64,000 bases of DNA, taken from Astropecten irregularis. Lineage: Eukaryota; Echinodermata; Asteroidea; Paxillosida; Astropectinidae. Below the pieces are notes generated by a model, which worked only from the letters and a program-made list of their open reading frames with translations, searched no databases and had not been told where the DNA came from. Below, in pieces: positions 47,501 to 58,492 of this stretch; the first letter of the stretch is position 1, and every line of letters begins with the position of its first letter. The stretch is taken from the NCBI GenBank assembly GCA_963971285.1, contig OZ020254.1:19684932-19748931 (forward strand), in the 5' to 3' direction. Position numbers and translations under genes: made by a program.

Positions 47501-48826
47501 ACACTGCAAGAGCAGTATCTTTCTGCAAGGCATTATAAATGTGCATGTATCAAAATTATACCAGTCTTTGTATCGTCTTGTCTTTGTTTGGGAAGATACG
47601 CAAAATTTTGAATATTGTATTTTAAAGTATTACCTCAACATCACCCTTTTATTATTTATACACAGATTGATACTCATACATTAATTTTAATTCACTGTAA
47701 CAAAGAAACATGTTCCTATAAGTACGTTCTATTGTGTGTGTTTTAATCAGCAGCAAAACAAAGACAAATTTACCAAGTTATATAACAGACTTGATTCGAT
47801 TATATAAGAAATATTGGGAGCATAATCCTATTAGTCAAAGGTCCATTATGCAAATTATCAATTATGAATATTCATAAAACATGCATTAAATGTAATGTCA
47901 TACTTTGGTTTTTGTCAAAGAATTACAGATTCATGGGCAAAAATATCAAGGACGATACAGTAACATCTGTGAAAATTTCAGTCCCATGCGGTGCCCACTT
48001 TTTGAGAAAACAGTGAAAAACTGCCACAGTATTTCTTAAGTCTTTTATCTTTTATTTTTGATCTTTAAAAGATCAAAAATAATTTTGGTCACTGGTTTTA
48101 CTCTATTCTGGATAAATACAACATTTCAGGAGTGAACCCTTAACGGTATGATTCTACCACCATCTTTATACCCTGTAAGTTATAGGTGAATCTGTGAAGA
48201 TTTTCTGTTTCGGTATGCTACCAAAGTATGATAGTACCTTTAATCATTCATTACAATATAGCGACAAGACAGGGGCGCTATTTTTGGTGTCGATCTTGTG
48301 ATGAGATATCCCAGTGATGGGGTGGTCGGGGCTTAGCACAGGGGTGGGGGCGGGGCTTGGACTAAGTCAATATCCGGGGTTTCAGTAGCTCAAGCACTGC
48401 ACCGATTACAGCGAATACACAAGCGGATATGAGCTGTCACGTCGAATGACTTCACCATCAAGGATGAGCACATGCATGACCAAATTATTTATCTCGCCAA
48501 GACTCACCAACTCTGATTACCATGGCAACGGAAGTTGAGCAAATACAGCAATACAAAAGAGAAGGGAAACCAGCTATAATTGCAAACCTTGGTCATTGTG
48601 TTCATGCTATGAATTGCAGACGATCTGCACAAACACTTTAATTAATTCCGCTTTAGTGAAATTATACAGTTTTCCGTTTCTCAAAGAGGTGAACAAAGTC
48701 TTACGTACGATGTTTTTCTTCTTCTTTATTATCGTTTCTTTGTAGAGATGGTTTCAACACAGGAGGGCGCTGTGGAGGCAAAACGAAGGACTAAATCCAA
48801 ACAGCCGAACACTGGATGAACTATAG
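44537..48826 (+). CDS. HOPX: HOPX-like homeodomain-only protein (2 exons)
   Basis: Exons 44537-44803 (89 codons) and 48746-48826 (26 codons plus stop) join in phase 0 at GCC|GTGAGT and TTTGTAG|AGATGG; 115 residues. Residues 44-103 are a homeodomain with the core Leu16 (59), Phe20 (63), Leu40 (83), Trp48 (91) and Phe49 (92) present. Helix 3 reads RWFQHRRALWRQNEGL, matching the vertebrate HOPX end KWFKQRLAKWRRSEGL. Position 51, normally Asn and needed for DNA contact, is His94, and the N-terminal arm has no Arg5. It is therefore probably not a sequence-specific DNA binder but acts through partner proteins, as reported for vertebrate HOPX. The intron falls between homeodomain positions 46 and 47, the usual PRD-class site. 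The N-terminal 40 residues are Ser/Thr/Pro-rich and unrecognised. Confidence 0.85.
44981..45344. repeat. Family A element (reverse orientation)
   Basis: Left end TTTAAAGGTAGTATCAAACT, right end AAAGTATGATACTACCTTTAA. The central palindrome is degraded (ATCTTTTGAATACCAAAATT). Confidence 0.75.
46681..46903. repeat. Family G repeat (copy 2, reverse)
   Basis: Complement of the copies at 38391 and 47193: AGCTGCTTAGCACAAAC, AGGATTAACAACCAAATGTC, ACTTGTGATTGTTCTTTGGC. Confidence 0.7.
47193..47425. repeat. Family G repeat (copy 3)
   Basis: AATCTCATGTAGCTGCTAAG to GGGCCCTGAAATTACCCC, with AGCCAAAGAACAATCACAAG. Opposite in orientation to the copy 300 bp upstream, so the pair could fold into a hairpin in the transcript. 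Confidence 0.7.
47886..48243. repeat. Family A element (reverse orientation)
   Basis: TTAAATGTAATGTCATACTT to CAAAGTATGATAGTACCTTTAA, central TTGATCTTTAAAAGATCAAA palindrome intact. Confidence 0.75.
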
Positions 48827-49069
48827 AAAACAAGATGATGTAAAAAAAAAAAAAATTATAAACCGCCAATTTATCTGAGAGCACAAAATGGTCGCAATTA
48901 CACTTCAAAAGAGGGGTAACTGAAACCCCTGGTAATTAGTGTAACTGAGCCAACCGACCCGGATGTGCACCCCACTGATATCCTTGTACTGGACCACGCC
49001 CATTTTGAGGAGATATTTTTTAAGTCTTCACCGAGTTAGAAAAAAAAACATTATTCGGGAAGATTTATG

Positions 49070-49075
49070 AATAAA
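49070..49075 (+). terminator. Poly(A) signal of the HOPX-like gene
   Basis: AATAAA 244 bases after the TAG at 48824-48826, in AT-rich sequence. First canonical signal after the stop. Confidence 0.5.
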
Positions 49076-49445
49076 ATTAAAAAAGCAATTGACAGGAATA
49101 ATCATCCATTAGTCTGGTGTCCAGCCCAAAGATGATTTCATGATGGCTCTTATTACAAATCTTAGAATTGACAGAGAATAGTCTCAGATTCTTGGTCTTG
49201 GAACCAGACTAATTTTCCATAAAGCAATAATTATTTTGAAGATCATAAACTACGGTGGCCGATTATTGGCATTGTCCGAAAACATAAAATAATGTCGAGA
49301 TGGAAGTGCTCAATTAAGAATTAATGTTGTACTTTCAAGAACTTCGGTTTCATTAATCGCCAAAACTCAAATACTCTGGTTCAATGATAACTGACACATT
49401 GATGTTATGTTACAGTAGCCAGTTTGAGACCAGAAACATTATACA

Positions 49446-49708
49446 CCGATCCGACGGCGCGACCATGGAGGTAGGAAACACCCGCCATTGCTGCAGTGTC
49501 CCCGTCCGTATTTTGTCCGGCAACAAAAGAATTTACGTCAATCGCACTCATATACTCTACACTCTAGGGTGTACGTCCCCTAATCATGGGACGTACACCC
49601 TGCAATTATAGAGTGTGGCGGAGCATAAATTCTGTTGTTGCCGGACAAAAGGCAGGCGGGGACACCTCAGTAATGGTGGACAGTATGTCGTGCCGTCGGA
49701 TCGGTCTA
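49446..49708. repeat. Foldback element with perfect central hairpin
   Basis: The outer arms pair: ACCGATCCGACGGCGCGACC against CGTGCCGTCGGATCGGTC, and TTTTGTCCGGCAACAAAAGA against TTGTTGCCGGACAAAA. At the centre (49566-49601) AGGGTGTACGTCCC and GGGACGTACACCCT are exact complements. A partial copy is at 29700-29882. Confidence 0.75.
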
Positions 49709-50935
49709 TGGGTTAGCTTAAGCACCTATCGTAAATCAATTTAATTGGCAATCGTTTGGGCATAAAATATTGTTTTGAAAATCCATCTCAGGTTTTGTTC
49801 GGCTTAACTTTCACCTTTTTCTAATTAATTGGTTTGTATGGATAGAATAGTCTAAAATTGGTTGCATGTGTGTCTGCATGTTGTGGGAAAAGTGACTCTT
49901 TGATATTATTGTATTCAAGCCTGATTAAAACAAAACAAAAAAACTTGCGAAAAAAAACGTTTTTTAAATGTCAATTTTTGTAAAACTTATGATGTGAAGC
50001 CATCCAATAAAAAATAAAGATACATTCTGGAAAATGTAACCCATGAAGCTTTCCACGTCATTTTATCCCTTTGTTTAATTTTCAGTGAATAAAAAATAAT
50101 CGGAAACTCAACATTTTGACAGCGCCCTCTCTCGTCTAGCCTCATTTTGCGCGTGCGCGTCGGTCTATGGCATTGCGCGCCAAAAGGAAACTCGGATGCA
50201 AATACGCGCCAAATTTATTGCTCATTCTATGGTCATTCTGGCAAAAGTTTGATAAGAGGAGAAAGCTGGAAAGACACGTCTCAAGATCCACCCAGTATCA
50301 AAGTAAGAACTTCAACGAATAATTTGGATTTTTCGCCTGTTTCAAGGGGTTAGTGATACACTATTGAACATGTATATTTCCTTGTAGCCATTTCTCCTTG
50401 TGGTAACATTATTTCGGTACGAATGTTCGGGCGTCTCTCGCCCCTCACCAAGTTTGTTTGCTTGAATAAATTGTAGGACTAGGCCTACTGAATTATGCAC
50501 TGAGAGAAACTTTAAGGAAAATAAATAAGTTGTCAGGAGAGGTAGGGTTAGAGGTAGGGTTAGAGGCGTCTGTTCATAGAAAAGGTCAAGACATTACCGA
50601 TGTCAGCAGGGTTAGGTTTAGGTAATTATTAACGCCTTGCTGACGGGTTCCCCATACTTCAGTTTGGGCACTGACTCGGCAACCTGTCTTTATCTAAATC
50701 TGTCTCTCATAGCTTGCATCTTTGGCTCTTTAATTATAATGTATACTTATGGTCTTTTTATTGTAATGCTTTGGATCATTATATGTAAAGAGCGCAATAT
50801 AAATGTTTTACAGTTTTTATCATAAAGGTCAACAGCATTATTGTGTATACCGGTAGACATTCTGAATTTAAAGGCCCCATAGTGCGAGTAGGCCTATTCT
50901 ACATTAATAGGTGTTGGTGGTGGTTGTTTGGCAGG

Positions 50936-51112
50936 GTATATCATTGCTGGCACCGGCATTCTTCCTGCAAACGCTATTTTGCCGTTGACGTTACTCTGAT
51001 TGGCCAATTTGCAGTATTACAACATATCTCGGCAAATAATGTTTAGAGAAAGAATAACAAGATGGCGTATGAGAATTGCCAATCAGAACAATGACGGTGC
51101 CGGCAAAATAGA
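50936..51112. repeat. Family F element (copy 3)
   Basis: Carries TTGCTGGCACCGGCATTCTT and ends ATGACGGTGCCGGCAAAATA; CCTGCAAACGCTATTTTGCC is identical to copy 1. It lies just upstream of the large gene. Confidence 0.75.
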
Positions 51113-51349
51113 CACCTTCGAAAAAATACCATAAAATGTTAATCATTCCATAATATAAACATAGGGCTTATACGTTGTGCCATTAACACTGTACGCACTA
51201 TTGTCATTATGTCGCTTTGAGAAAACCCATGCATTTTTAATTTATCCGGAAATGGTAAATTTCAATGACATGAATATTTCTTGTCCTTTGTTCTTTATTA
51301 TTCTTGTATCATAGAATTGAATTAATGATTGGTTACGATTGAAATCACA

Positions 51350-54300
51350 ATGTCTGGAACATCTCAATCACCAAACCAAGTCAGCCAAGAAGACATCGAA
51401 AACCACAGGAATTCTTCGGATTCATCAGCTGACCAGATAATTATTTCTCCAAGAAGTGGAGACAGGCAAAGTCATTCAAAGTGCGCCCTCATGGACAGAG
51501 GAGATGCAACATCGCCAGCAGATCATGACAAAAAAGAAGACTGCGCAAAGACTGGAGATGCAAAGCCCCCTCTATCGTCCGCAGTTTTAGACCGCATTAT
51601 CGGAGAGGCGATCATGGGTGGACAAGCTGAGTACGAGGTTGCGTGTCGGCTGGGTGGAAGGATGGAGGAAGAGTATTATGCAAGAACGGAGGAGTTCCTT
51701 GAAGAAGACGAAGTGGAGATTGAAACGTTGGTCAGACTAGTCATTGAAAAGGCGACGAAAGACTTGATTGTTGAAAGTCTCAGGAAGGTTTCGGCCTTAC
51801 AAGACGACGCTGACTCGTCAACTGCATCACTGCCATCGCTAAGAGGTCTTGGTAATTACAGTCAATTTTCTGACCAGGTCCCAGTCCAATCCCATTCCGA
51901 TGGAGTCAGGGCTTCTCTGGAGGTTGACGAGAACTGGAAGATTGAAACTTCCGCCCATGAAGGTCACGGTACACAGGAAACGGTCACAGATGAAGATGGC
52001 AAAGATGCAGCAGACTGCTACGACGAAGTGGAAGAAGATCTCGATGCTTTCATTAAACTTGTCCTGGATAAAGCAGAAGAGGACGTTATCGGAGCAGAAC
52101 GTGAGGTCTCTCACTCTAAGAACCTTGGGCAAGAGGCAGATGAGGCAGGAGCTGCTGATGACAACTCCGAGGAACTTGCTAAATCCTACAGCATCCATGA
52201 GACGGGCCTGGATTTTGGATTTCATGACGTCATCTGCAGACTGATTGATGATAGATACCAGGGTGGATGGGAAGAGAAAGATGAAAAGGCTGATGAGATG
52301 AACGAGGAGGAATGTTTGAGAATGAAAGAGGGTAGTTTGGAGGTGCAGTCTGTGAGGATGCCACAGGAGGTACCTGGTGAGGTACAAGGTGAGGAAGCAG
52401 ACGAGGAGGTCCAGCACACCACGGCAAATCCTGACACCCTTGCAGTTGAGGCAAACCACGCGCCGCTTGAGGTTACAAGTGAGGTTGATGATACTGCAAA
52501 TGTTGAGGCACTACCATCCTGCGACACTGCCACAGTACAGAAGGCGTCCAATGAAGCTCACTTGGAGCTTGAACCAACTGAGGCGATGTCGAGTGAGGCT
52601 ACTGGTGAGGATTCCAGTGAGGAGGACGATTACGACGATATATCGACAAGCGATGACGAGGAGCTGGACTCTATGGTAGGATTCGTCATCAACGCAGCCA
52701 GGTCGTCCCTCCAGGACACCTTTGACGTCTTCAACTTCAAGAAATCCCTCGACCATCTGAACACAGGTCCAGCCGATAAAACCGACACTGGAAAAATCAT
52801 CTCAGACAATGACTCTTTCTCAAATGAACTGAAGCCATCAACACACATTGCAGAAGATTTAGGATTTGAGAAAATGGACTCTGCTGTTGTTGGAGGTGAG
52901 GTTGATCGTCCTGAGCAAGATCTTGAGAAGGAAGCTATTGAGAGGAACAGTGAAGAAGCTGAACAGCCGTCTGAGAGCAGAGTGCCCCCGCTGGACGTCA
53001 CGAAGAAAGAGGACGATGACTTAAGAATTGAAGTCGAGTGTGAATCAACCAGGTCTGGACATTTCATTGAATCACCAGACGACAAAGAAGATAAAATCAT
53101 CTGTACAACTACTAAATCCCAAGAGGGCGAAAAGACTAGTTCCCATTCCGAGGACAAGACAGATTTGGTCCAGAATGCTGCCATCTTGAATGAATCTCAA
53201 CAAACGACGAAAGGACGGGGTGATTCTGATGATTGCACTCGGGAGCGTCAGCCCAGTTCCACCGAGGATCAAGACAAGAGAGGTACTGAGGGAGCTGTTG
53301 GAGACGGGGAATCTCAAGAGGTTGAGAGGAATGAAACTACGACAGAAGAACACAAGAAAGCTCATTTTACCACCTCAAACAAAACAGACGATCACACCAT
53401 GGAGAATAGCTCATCTGGAGTAAAACTCCAGACTTCAATCGTGGAGCCAGTCCACGTGACATTCGGCAGCCAATCAAAGCTCTCCGATGATTCGAACAAG
53501 GATCATGCGTCGTGCAGCTACAGCACACCAACCACTCCCATCGATCATCAAGCCTCACTGATGATCAGTGGCATTTCGGCCGACTCAGATGACGACTCGG
53601 ATATCTCTGATTCCGAAGACAGAGCCGGTGATCGCATTAATCTCCCCGAGAACGACTGGGAGTGCTTGGCCATACGTCACATCAGCAAGTACCAAGAAGA
53701 CTTCGTATTGGACGGCCAGCCGTTTCACTCCTGGTACCCGGCGCACGGCACGGAGAACCCAGCCTCTACCGACATTTCAAAGAAGACCAGTGAGATTTAT
53801 GATCAATGTTTGGAAGCTGATAGGAAGTGTAAACCAGCAAGCAAAGAAAGTTCTTCAATACAACCATCAGAAGCAGTGAAGATCGCAGATGCAGTCCACA
53901 TGCCAAAGACCATGCGCAACACAAACACGACAGCCGCACCTCAAGCCGCTCAGTCTCCAAACCCACAAGCAGGGAAAGACACTGGCATGGCCTTGATTAA
54001 CGACAGCCTCCGGAAGAAGATTCTGCTCCTTGAAGAGCGTCTAAAACAGCTGGTACTGGAGCTGACGTTTCTAGGCGACAGAAATTGGAGGCTAGAGGCC
54101 TACATTGACTGTCTCGTCAAAACTCTTGAAGAAATGGAGGTGACAGATGTAGTGGATTTGGACCAGAAAACGGTGAGTTGGTTCTCATAATGGGCTTGTG
54201 TGGGTTCAAATAGTTGGGGAGGTAGAAGAATACTCATGATATACTTCCTCTTTGTAATGACAACGAAATACTCTGGGTCACTTCCACTTTAACATTCATC

Positions 54301-57036
54301 CCTAATTTGTCTGTCCTCAGCTTCCACTTGACCTCTTCAAAGTCAAGGTGAAGGCAGGCTACAAGCTGGGTTCCTACAATGGTATCCCGTCCAGGTCGCT
54401 GTGGAGCTACGCTAAGGAAGGTCGCCAACCGCCACTCGTAGATCTGAGCGGCTGGGGAGACACTGAACATCTTGACAAGATCCCAGGTACCGGCTATTTT
54501 GGGCACGAACTCACCACAGCCTCCTGAGCTATAACCGAGCTCGGACATGGCTGCATTGATGCATGCTTATTATAAAATCCAGATATCCACTTACTATCTG
54601 GGGCCAAGGTAGTATCATACTTTGGTAAGAGACCAAAACGGAAATGTTCACAGATTTACGTGTAATTTTCAGGGTATGGAGATGGTGGTGGTAGAAACCT
54701 ACCGTTAAAAAATGTCCGCCTGAAATGGTGTATTCATCCAGAAATTAGTAAAACAACGACCGAAAATCTTTTTGATCTTTTAAAAGATCAAAAATAAAAG
54801 AGAAAAGGCTTAAGAAAAACTGTGGCCGTTTTTCACTGTTTTCTCAAAACGTGGGCACCGTATGGAACTGAAATTTTCACACGACTGTAACTGTATCTTC
54901 CTCTATATTTTTGCCCTGAATCTGTATTTCTTTGACACAATTCAAAGTATGATATTACCTTTAAGCACCACAATTTGCTTAAGCAAAGCACAAAAAACCT
55001 TGGAACATAAGATCAGTATGCCAGGCAAAACTCCTTGTGAATGTTATGCTCAGCAAACAATGGTCGAATACAAGTCAAAAGCAGTAAACATCACATGAAC
55101 ATTTGGTTGGCAATCCTGTTCGATCAAGGAAGACATTTCAGCTCTATGAAGTTGGCCCCTGGTTGGGGTTGTTAATAATCTCAGTCTTGACGTTACAAAC
55201 GTGATGCATCATGCGAGTATAGATTTTACCACACAAAATGATGAAGTAAACCACAACGTTTGTAACCCGGCCACACCAGCACGTCGACAAAAGTTCGTAT
55301 TATTGATGGAATCGTAAACGTGTGTTTCTTTGTTTACAGAGGCTCCTAGTTCAACCCCTGTGCCGTCATGTGATGATGACGTCGGGCTGAGTGTGACTCA
55401 GATGTACCAATACGAGTCTCAGTTGGAGGAGCTTACCCTACAAAACCAGATCCTCCAGGCTGAGCTGCAGGAGGCTAACGACAGAGCCCAGGCAGTGATC
55501 GAAGTATTTGATGGAGTAGACGAGAGTCAAGTTGAGTGCTTTGTGGCTGAACATCAGGACCAGCAGCTACAGAGGGACCAATGTGTGCAGACGGCACAGC
55601 AGGATGCACTGCCTCAAGATCTAAAGGTGCTCCAGGAGAACTTACATCAGTTGCGAGAGAACCAAGAAGATGACGAGGAGTTCTGGTCAACGCAACAGCA
55701 GCAAATGCACTTTCAATCAGAACTACAGCATCAGCACCAGCCATTCATTCCTATCTCGCAGCAGTTACTTGAGCAACAGCAGGAGTGTTACGTTGTACAT
55801 GAAGGGAAGCAGTATTCCTTGCCAAACATGCCTCTGCCAATGCCGCTCGTTCAAAACCATCCCGGACAAGCGTCATCACCTCAACAGCAGCAACAGCATC
55901 AATATCAGTATGAGCCACAGCAAGTCCAGGAGCAGCAACAGCAGCGTATGGATCAACAGTTTCAGGCACAGCCTCCTCATCAACCGCAGCAGGGGTGGAA
56001 CCACAAGATAAAGAAGGAAAAGGCCTCGGCACCAGTCACCGAAGACTGGGATTCGACAGAGCAGTTCTCCTTTCAGGATCCGACAGAGTGGCCGACACTG
56101 ACTGAGTCTCAGGCCAAAATGGAAGGCAATTCCGTCCCTAAGAGCAGTGCCGCGTCCGCCTCATCAGATTCACACCATCCTCTAGATTCTCAACAATTCG
56201 CGAATGGCCCAAGCCACGATATTACCCCTAGTGACCCTCCCAAAGCACTCTACTCACCACTGGCGGTACCGGCTAGTACCGGCTCGATTCCAAGTAAGGA
56301 GAATCGATACCGGTCGCCCAACGATGATGATAAGAGCAAACACAAGACCAGAAGTAGCATGTCCTGTCAGAGTCTCCGTAACGGCCGTCGGTTCGAGAAT
56401 GATCGTAACCGAAGACCGGCACGATACAGCCCAAGTCCTCTGAATCAGAGTCAAAGTGGTATCGACTCCTTCTCATCGACGACTGGTTTCCGAAGACAGG
56501 AGGAATCGAGGATGAATTACCGGACGTGGGAACCGACGATGGGTAATTATTCTTCCCCGCCTGTTTTCGGCAAGACGCCGAGTTTCAACGGAGAATCGAG
56601 GCATCGGGATCGACCCAACTACCAGGATCATACCGGCACCGGGACCGGTCCGCGATCTCCTCAGCAACGGCACAACCCAGGCCGTAACCGCCGATTCCTC
56701 TGCGGTGACTCGGTCTCGGGACACTATCGCCCGGACTTCAGGGATGTCAAACATGATCCAACCTTCCATCACGGCGAGTCTGCTTCACCAACCTCTGATC
56801 ACGGCCTCATACTGGATGGTGTCAACAATTGTGAGTTCTCCTCCCAGCCGTTAGACAACCGATCGAGATTTGGCGGCAGCTCAACGAGTTTCAACCGCCA
56901 TCCGTATCCGAGACAGCACGACAGGCGACCAGCAGCGTCTCAGGCAAGAGGCAAGCCGTGGAATAGACCGCATCTACCGCGTCACTCTAGCTACACTTCC
57001 CCGGTAAGATCACGAGCAACGTCGGACTTGGAGTGA
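51350..57036 (+). CDS. Large acidic coiled-coil, Gln-rich protein, unrecognised (3 coding exons)
   Basis: Exons 51350-54172 (phase 0 donor ACG|GTGAGT), 54321-54486 (phase 1 donor CCCAG|GTACCG) and 55340-57036 join in frame; 4686 nt, 1561 residues. The ATG follows an in-frame TGA, and a pyrimidine-rich acceptor (ATCATAG, 51314) lies upstream, so a non-coding leader exon is likely. Residues 1-880 are acidic and low-complexity, broken by three similar amphipathic helices: 121-146 (IETLVRLVIEKATKDLI), 229-250 (LDAFIKLVLDKAEEDVI) and 437-458 (LDSMVGFVINAARSSLQ). Residues 886-935 form a coiled coil containing RLEAYIDCLVKTLEEM, similar in layout to the YID core of Rab11-FIP Rab-binding domains. Exon 2 gives KAGYKLGSYNGIPSRSLW. 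Exon 3 has a second coiled coil (1018-1065, ESQLEELTLQNQILQAELQE), a Gln-rich stretch and an Arg/Ser-rich basic tail. The helices resemble PKA-RII anchoring helices. I do not assign a function. Confidence 0.85.
54487..55339 (+). other. Intron 2 of the large gene
   Basis: Mostly a complete family A element (54604-54964) followed by family G-like sequence at about 54965-55165. Acceptor TTTGTTTACAG at 55339. Confidence 0.7.
54604..54964. repeat. Family A element (complete)
   Basis: Left end CCAAGGTAGTATCATACTTT, right end AAAGTATGATATTACCTTTAA, central TTTGATCTTTTAAAAGATCA palindrome. Confidence 0.8.
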
Positions 57037-57394
57037 TGACCACCGTGCTGGAATGAAAGCCAATAACAGGTGTATGACAGGTGACTGGGCGAAATTATTG
57101 GATGGGAACACTAAAAAGGTAGACAGATCACATTCACCGAAATCATCTCCTTGAACTTCGATACAAATTTGGGAATCGAAATTCAATTGGACATGCCCAT
57201 CTATAGCCAGTTAACTTTTTTGTGCTTTTCCTAGTTTTCCTCTTTTTATTCCTTTAAATTATTTTGATTTTCTTTTTACCTCATTTCTGCACTTCTTTGA
57301 TAGAACCAATTTATCAGTTTGTATGTTTAAGTACTTTAAATGTCATTCATTTGAAAAAAAAAATAAATAATGCTAATTTGTAAAGTGATTGAGA

Positions 57395-57400
57395 AATAAA
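57395..57400 (+). terminator. Poly(A) signal of the large gene
   Basis: AATAAA 358 bases after the TGA at 57034-57036; a weaker AAATAAATAA lies 35 bases earlier. TTGTAAAGTG and a TGTTT-rich stretch surround it. Confidence 0.5.
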
Positions 57401-57436
57401 ATTGATAGACAACATGAACTGGTGTTTAGTAATGAT

Positions 57437-58492
57437 ATTCGCTCTATGTTTGCCCTGTAGTGGAGGGGTACTATTTTTAGTCTGGCACCGGTCAATTCGG
57501 CAGTTTCGGCAAAAAGTCATCGGTTAACCTAAACAAAATTTAAAAGAGAATGAAAAGTTTCCACCTTTATTTTGCCGTATTTGTCGCCGATTGCCTCAGA
57601 AACTTGTGAGTATTTCTAATTATTTTTGGTAATTGGCCATTTTGCGTGGGAGCCTATGGGAAATTATTTAGTGTTCTGCACCCTTGTATACTGAAAAAAA
57701 AAATCCCCACGCGCTTTACCAATGGTCCCATGCACAAACCTATACGCGAAGTCTGGGAAATTGACCGCATGTTACTGACTATGCTGAACATAATCAACGA
57801 CCGTTTCATGTCACAACTCATATTGGTCCACGCATTCTCTGCGGGCTTGCCTATAGCGTCACATGAAACAGTCTTAAATATAGTCAGTGACATGCGGTTA
57901 AGTTCCCAGCCTTCGTAATATGGGCCCTTTTCCAAACCTCGGCTCCGGCTCAGGCTCAGGCTCCGGCGCTGTCATCCATATGCTGAAAATGTAGGTTGTT
58001 GCTTTTTATTGAAGTTGAATCTCTGTTTTCTTGTTCAAAATAGAGTTTCTACTTCCAAACCGTAACCAAAAGCCTCTATTTTGATACCCGTTATTAAAAA
58101 ATGGAGTCACGAAATGGAGCCGAAGCCGGAGCCTGAGCCGGAGCCGAGGTTTGGAAAAGGCCCCATGGTTTGTACACGGGCTCATTGCTAAAGTGCGCGA
58201 GGATTTTTTTTTCAGAGTGCATGCACAAACGCGTTGAGTCGTCAACAATATTTTGTGCATGTTCGAACCGATATATGCGACAAATTTGTTGAAATTGCAA
58301 CCCCGAAAATAATTGTAAGTACCACTGAAGTACCACTTGTTCAACTTTGACATGACTGTGTAGAAGCCGGCATATGGTTTTCTGGAATGTTTTGGCTTGA
58401 TTTCAGGCATTTTGGAGGCGATCTGTTTATGATTTGCATTGGCCTAGCGTGGGACGTTAGTCAGTGCGAAGGATGAAGTCAAAAATCATTAA
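57437..58492 (+). repeat. Duplicated segment, copy 1 (carries a family C insertion)
   Basis: Matches 59974-61115: ATTCGCTCTAT, TTGGCCATTTTGCGTGGGAG, ATGGTCCCATGCACAAACCT and CGAAGGATGAAGTCAAAAAT all occur in order in both. A 36-bp inverted repeat (CGAAGTCTGGGAAATTGACC... and its partner ending CCCAGCCTTCG) lies inside. Copy 2 lacks the family C element at 57922-58164. Confidence 0.8.
57922..58164. mobile_element. Family C element inserted in the duplicated segment
   Basis: Ends GGGCCCTTTTCCAAACCTCG and CGAGGTTTGGAAAAGGCCCC; interior in reverse orientation to copies 1-3. The empty site is visible in the other copy: TAATATGGTTTG there against TAATATG-element-ATGGTTTG here, so a short AT/ATGG duplication was made. 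Confidence 0.8.

Larger units (their letters stand above)
44804..48745 (+). other. Intron of the HOPX-like gene
   Basis: 3.9 kb holding two family A elements (44981-45344, 47886-48243), family G copies at 46681-46903 and 47193-47425 in opposite orientation, and related GCTTAGC-rich sequence at 46225-46500. No additional exon seen. Confidence 0.6.
48827..51349. other. HOPX-like 3' UTR and intergenic DNA up to the large gene
   Basis: Contains the poly(A) signal at 49070, a foldback element (49446-49708) and family F copy 3 (50936-51112). GC-richer sequence at 50140-50300, with CGCGTGCGCGTCGG, an ATGCAAAT octamer and a possible donor AAAG|TAAGAA near 50302, may hold the leader exon of the next gene; this is only an inference. 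Confidence 0.4.

Noticed and set aside
51839-53365. Long minus-strand ORFs (206, 184 and 109 codons) opposite the large gene
   Set aside because: They are antisense to a well-supported coding exon with acidic codons; composition bias explains their length.
55475-56772. Minus-strand and frame-shifted ORFs over the Gln-rich exon
   Set aside because: Repetitive CAG-rich coding sequence leaves other frames open; no splice or homology support.
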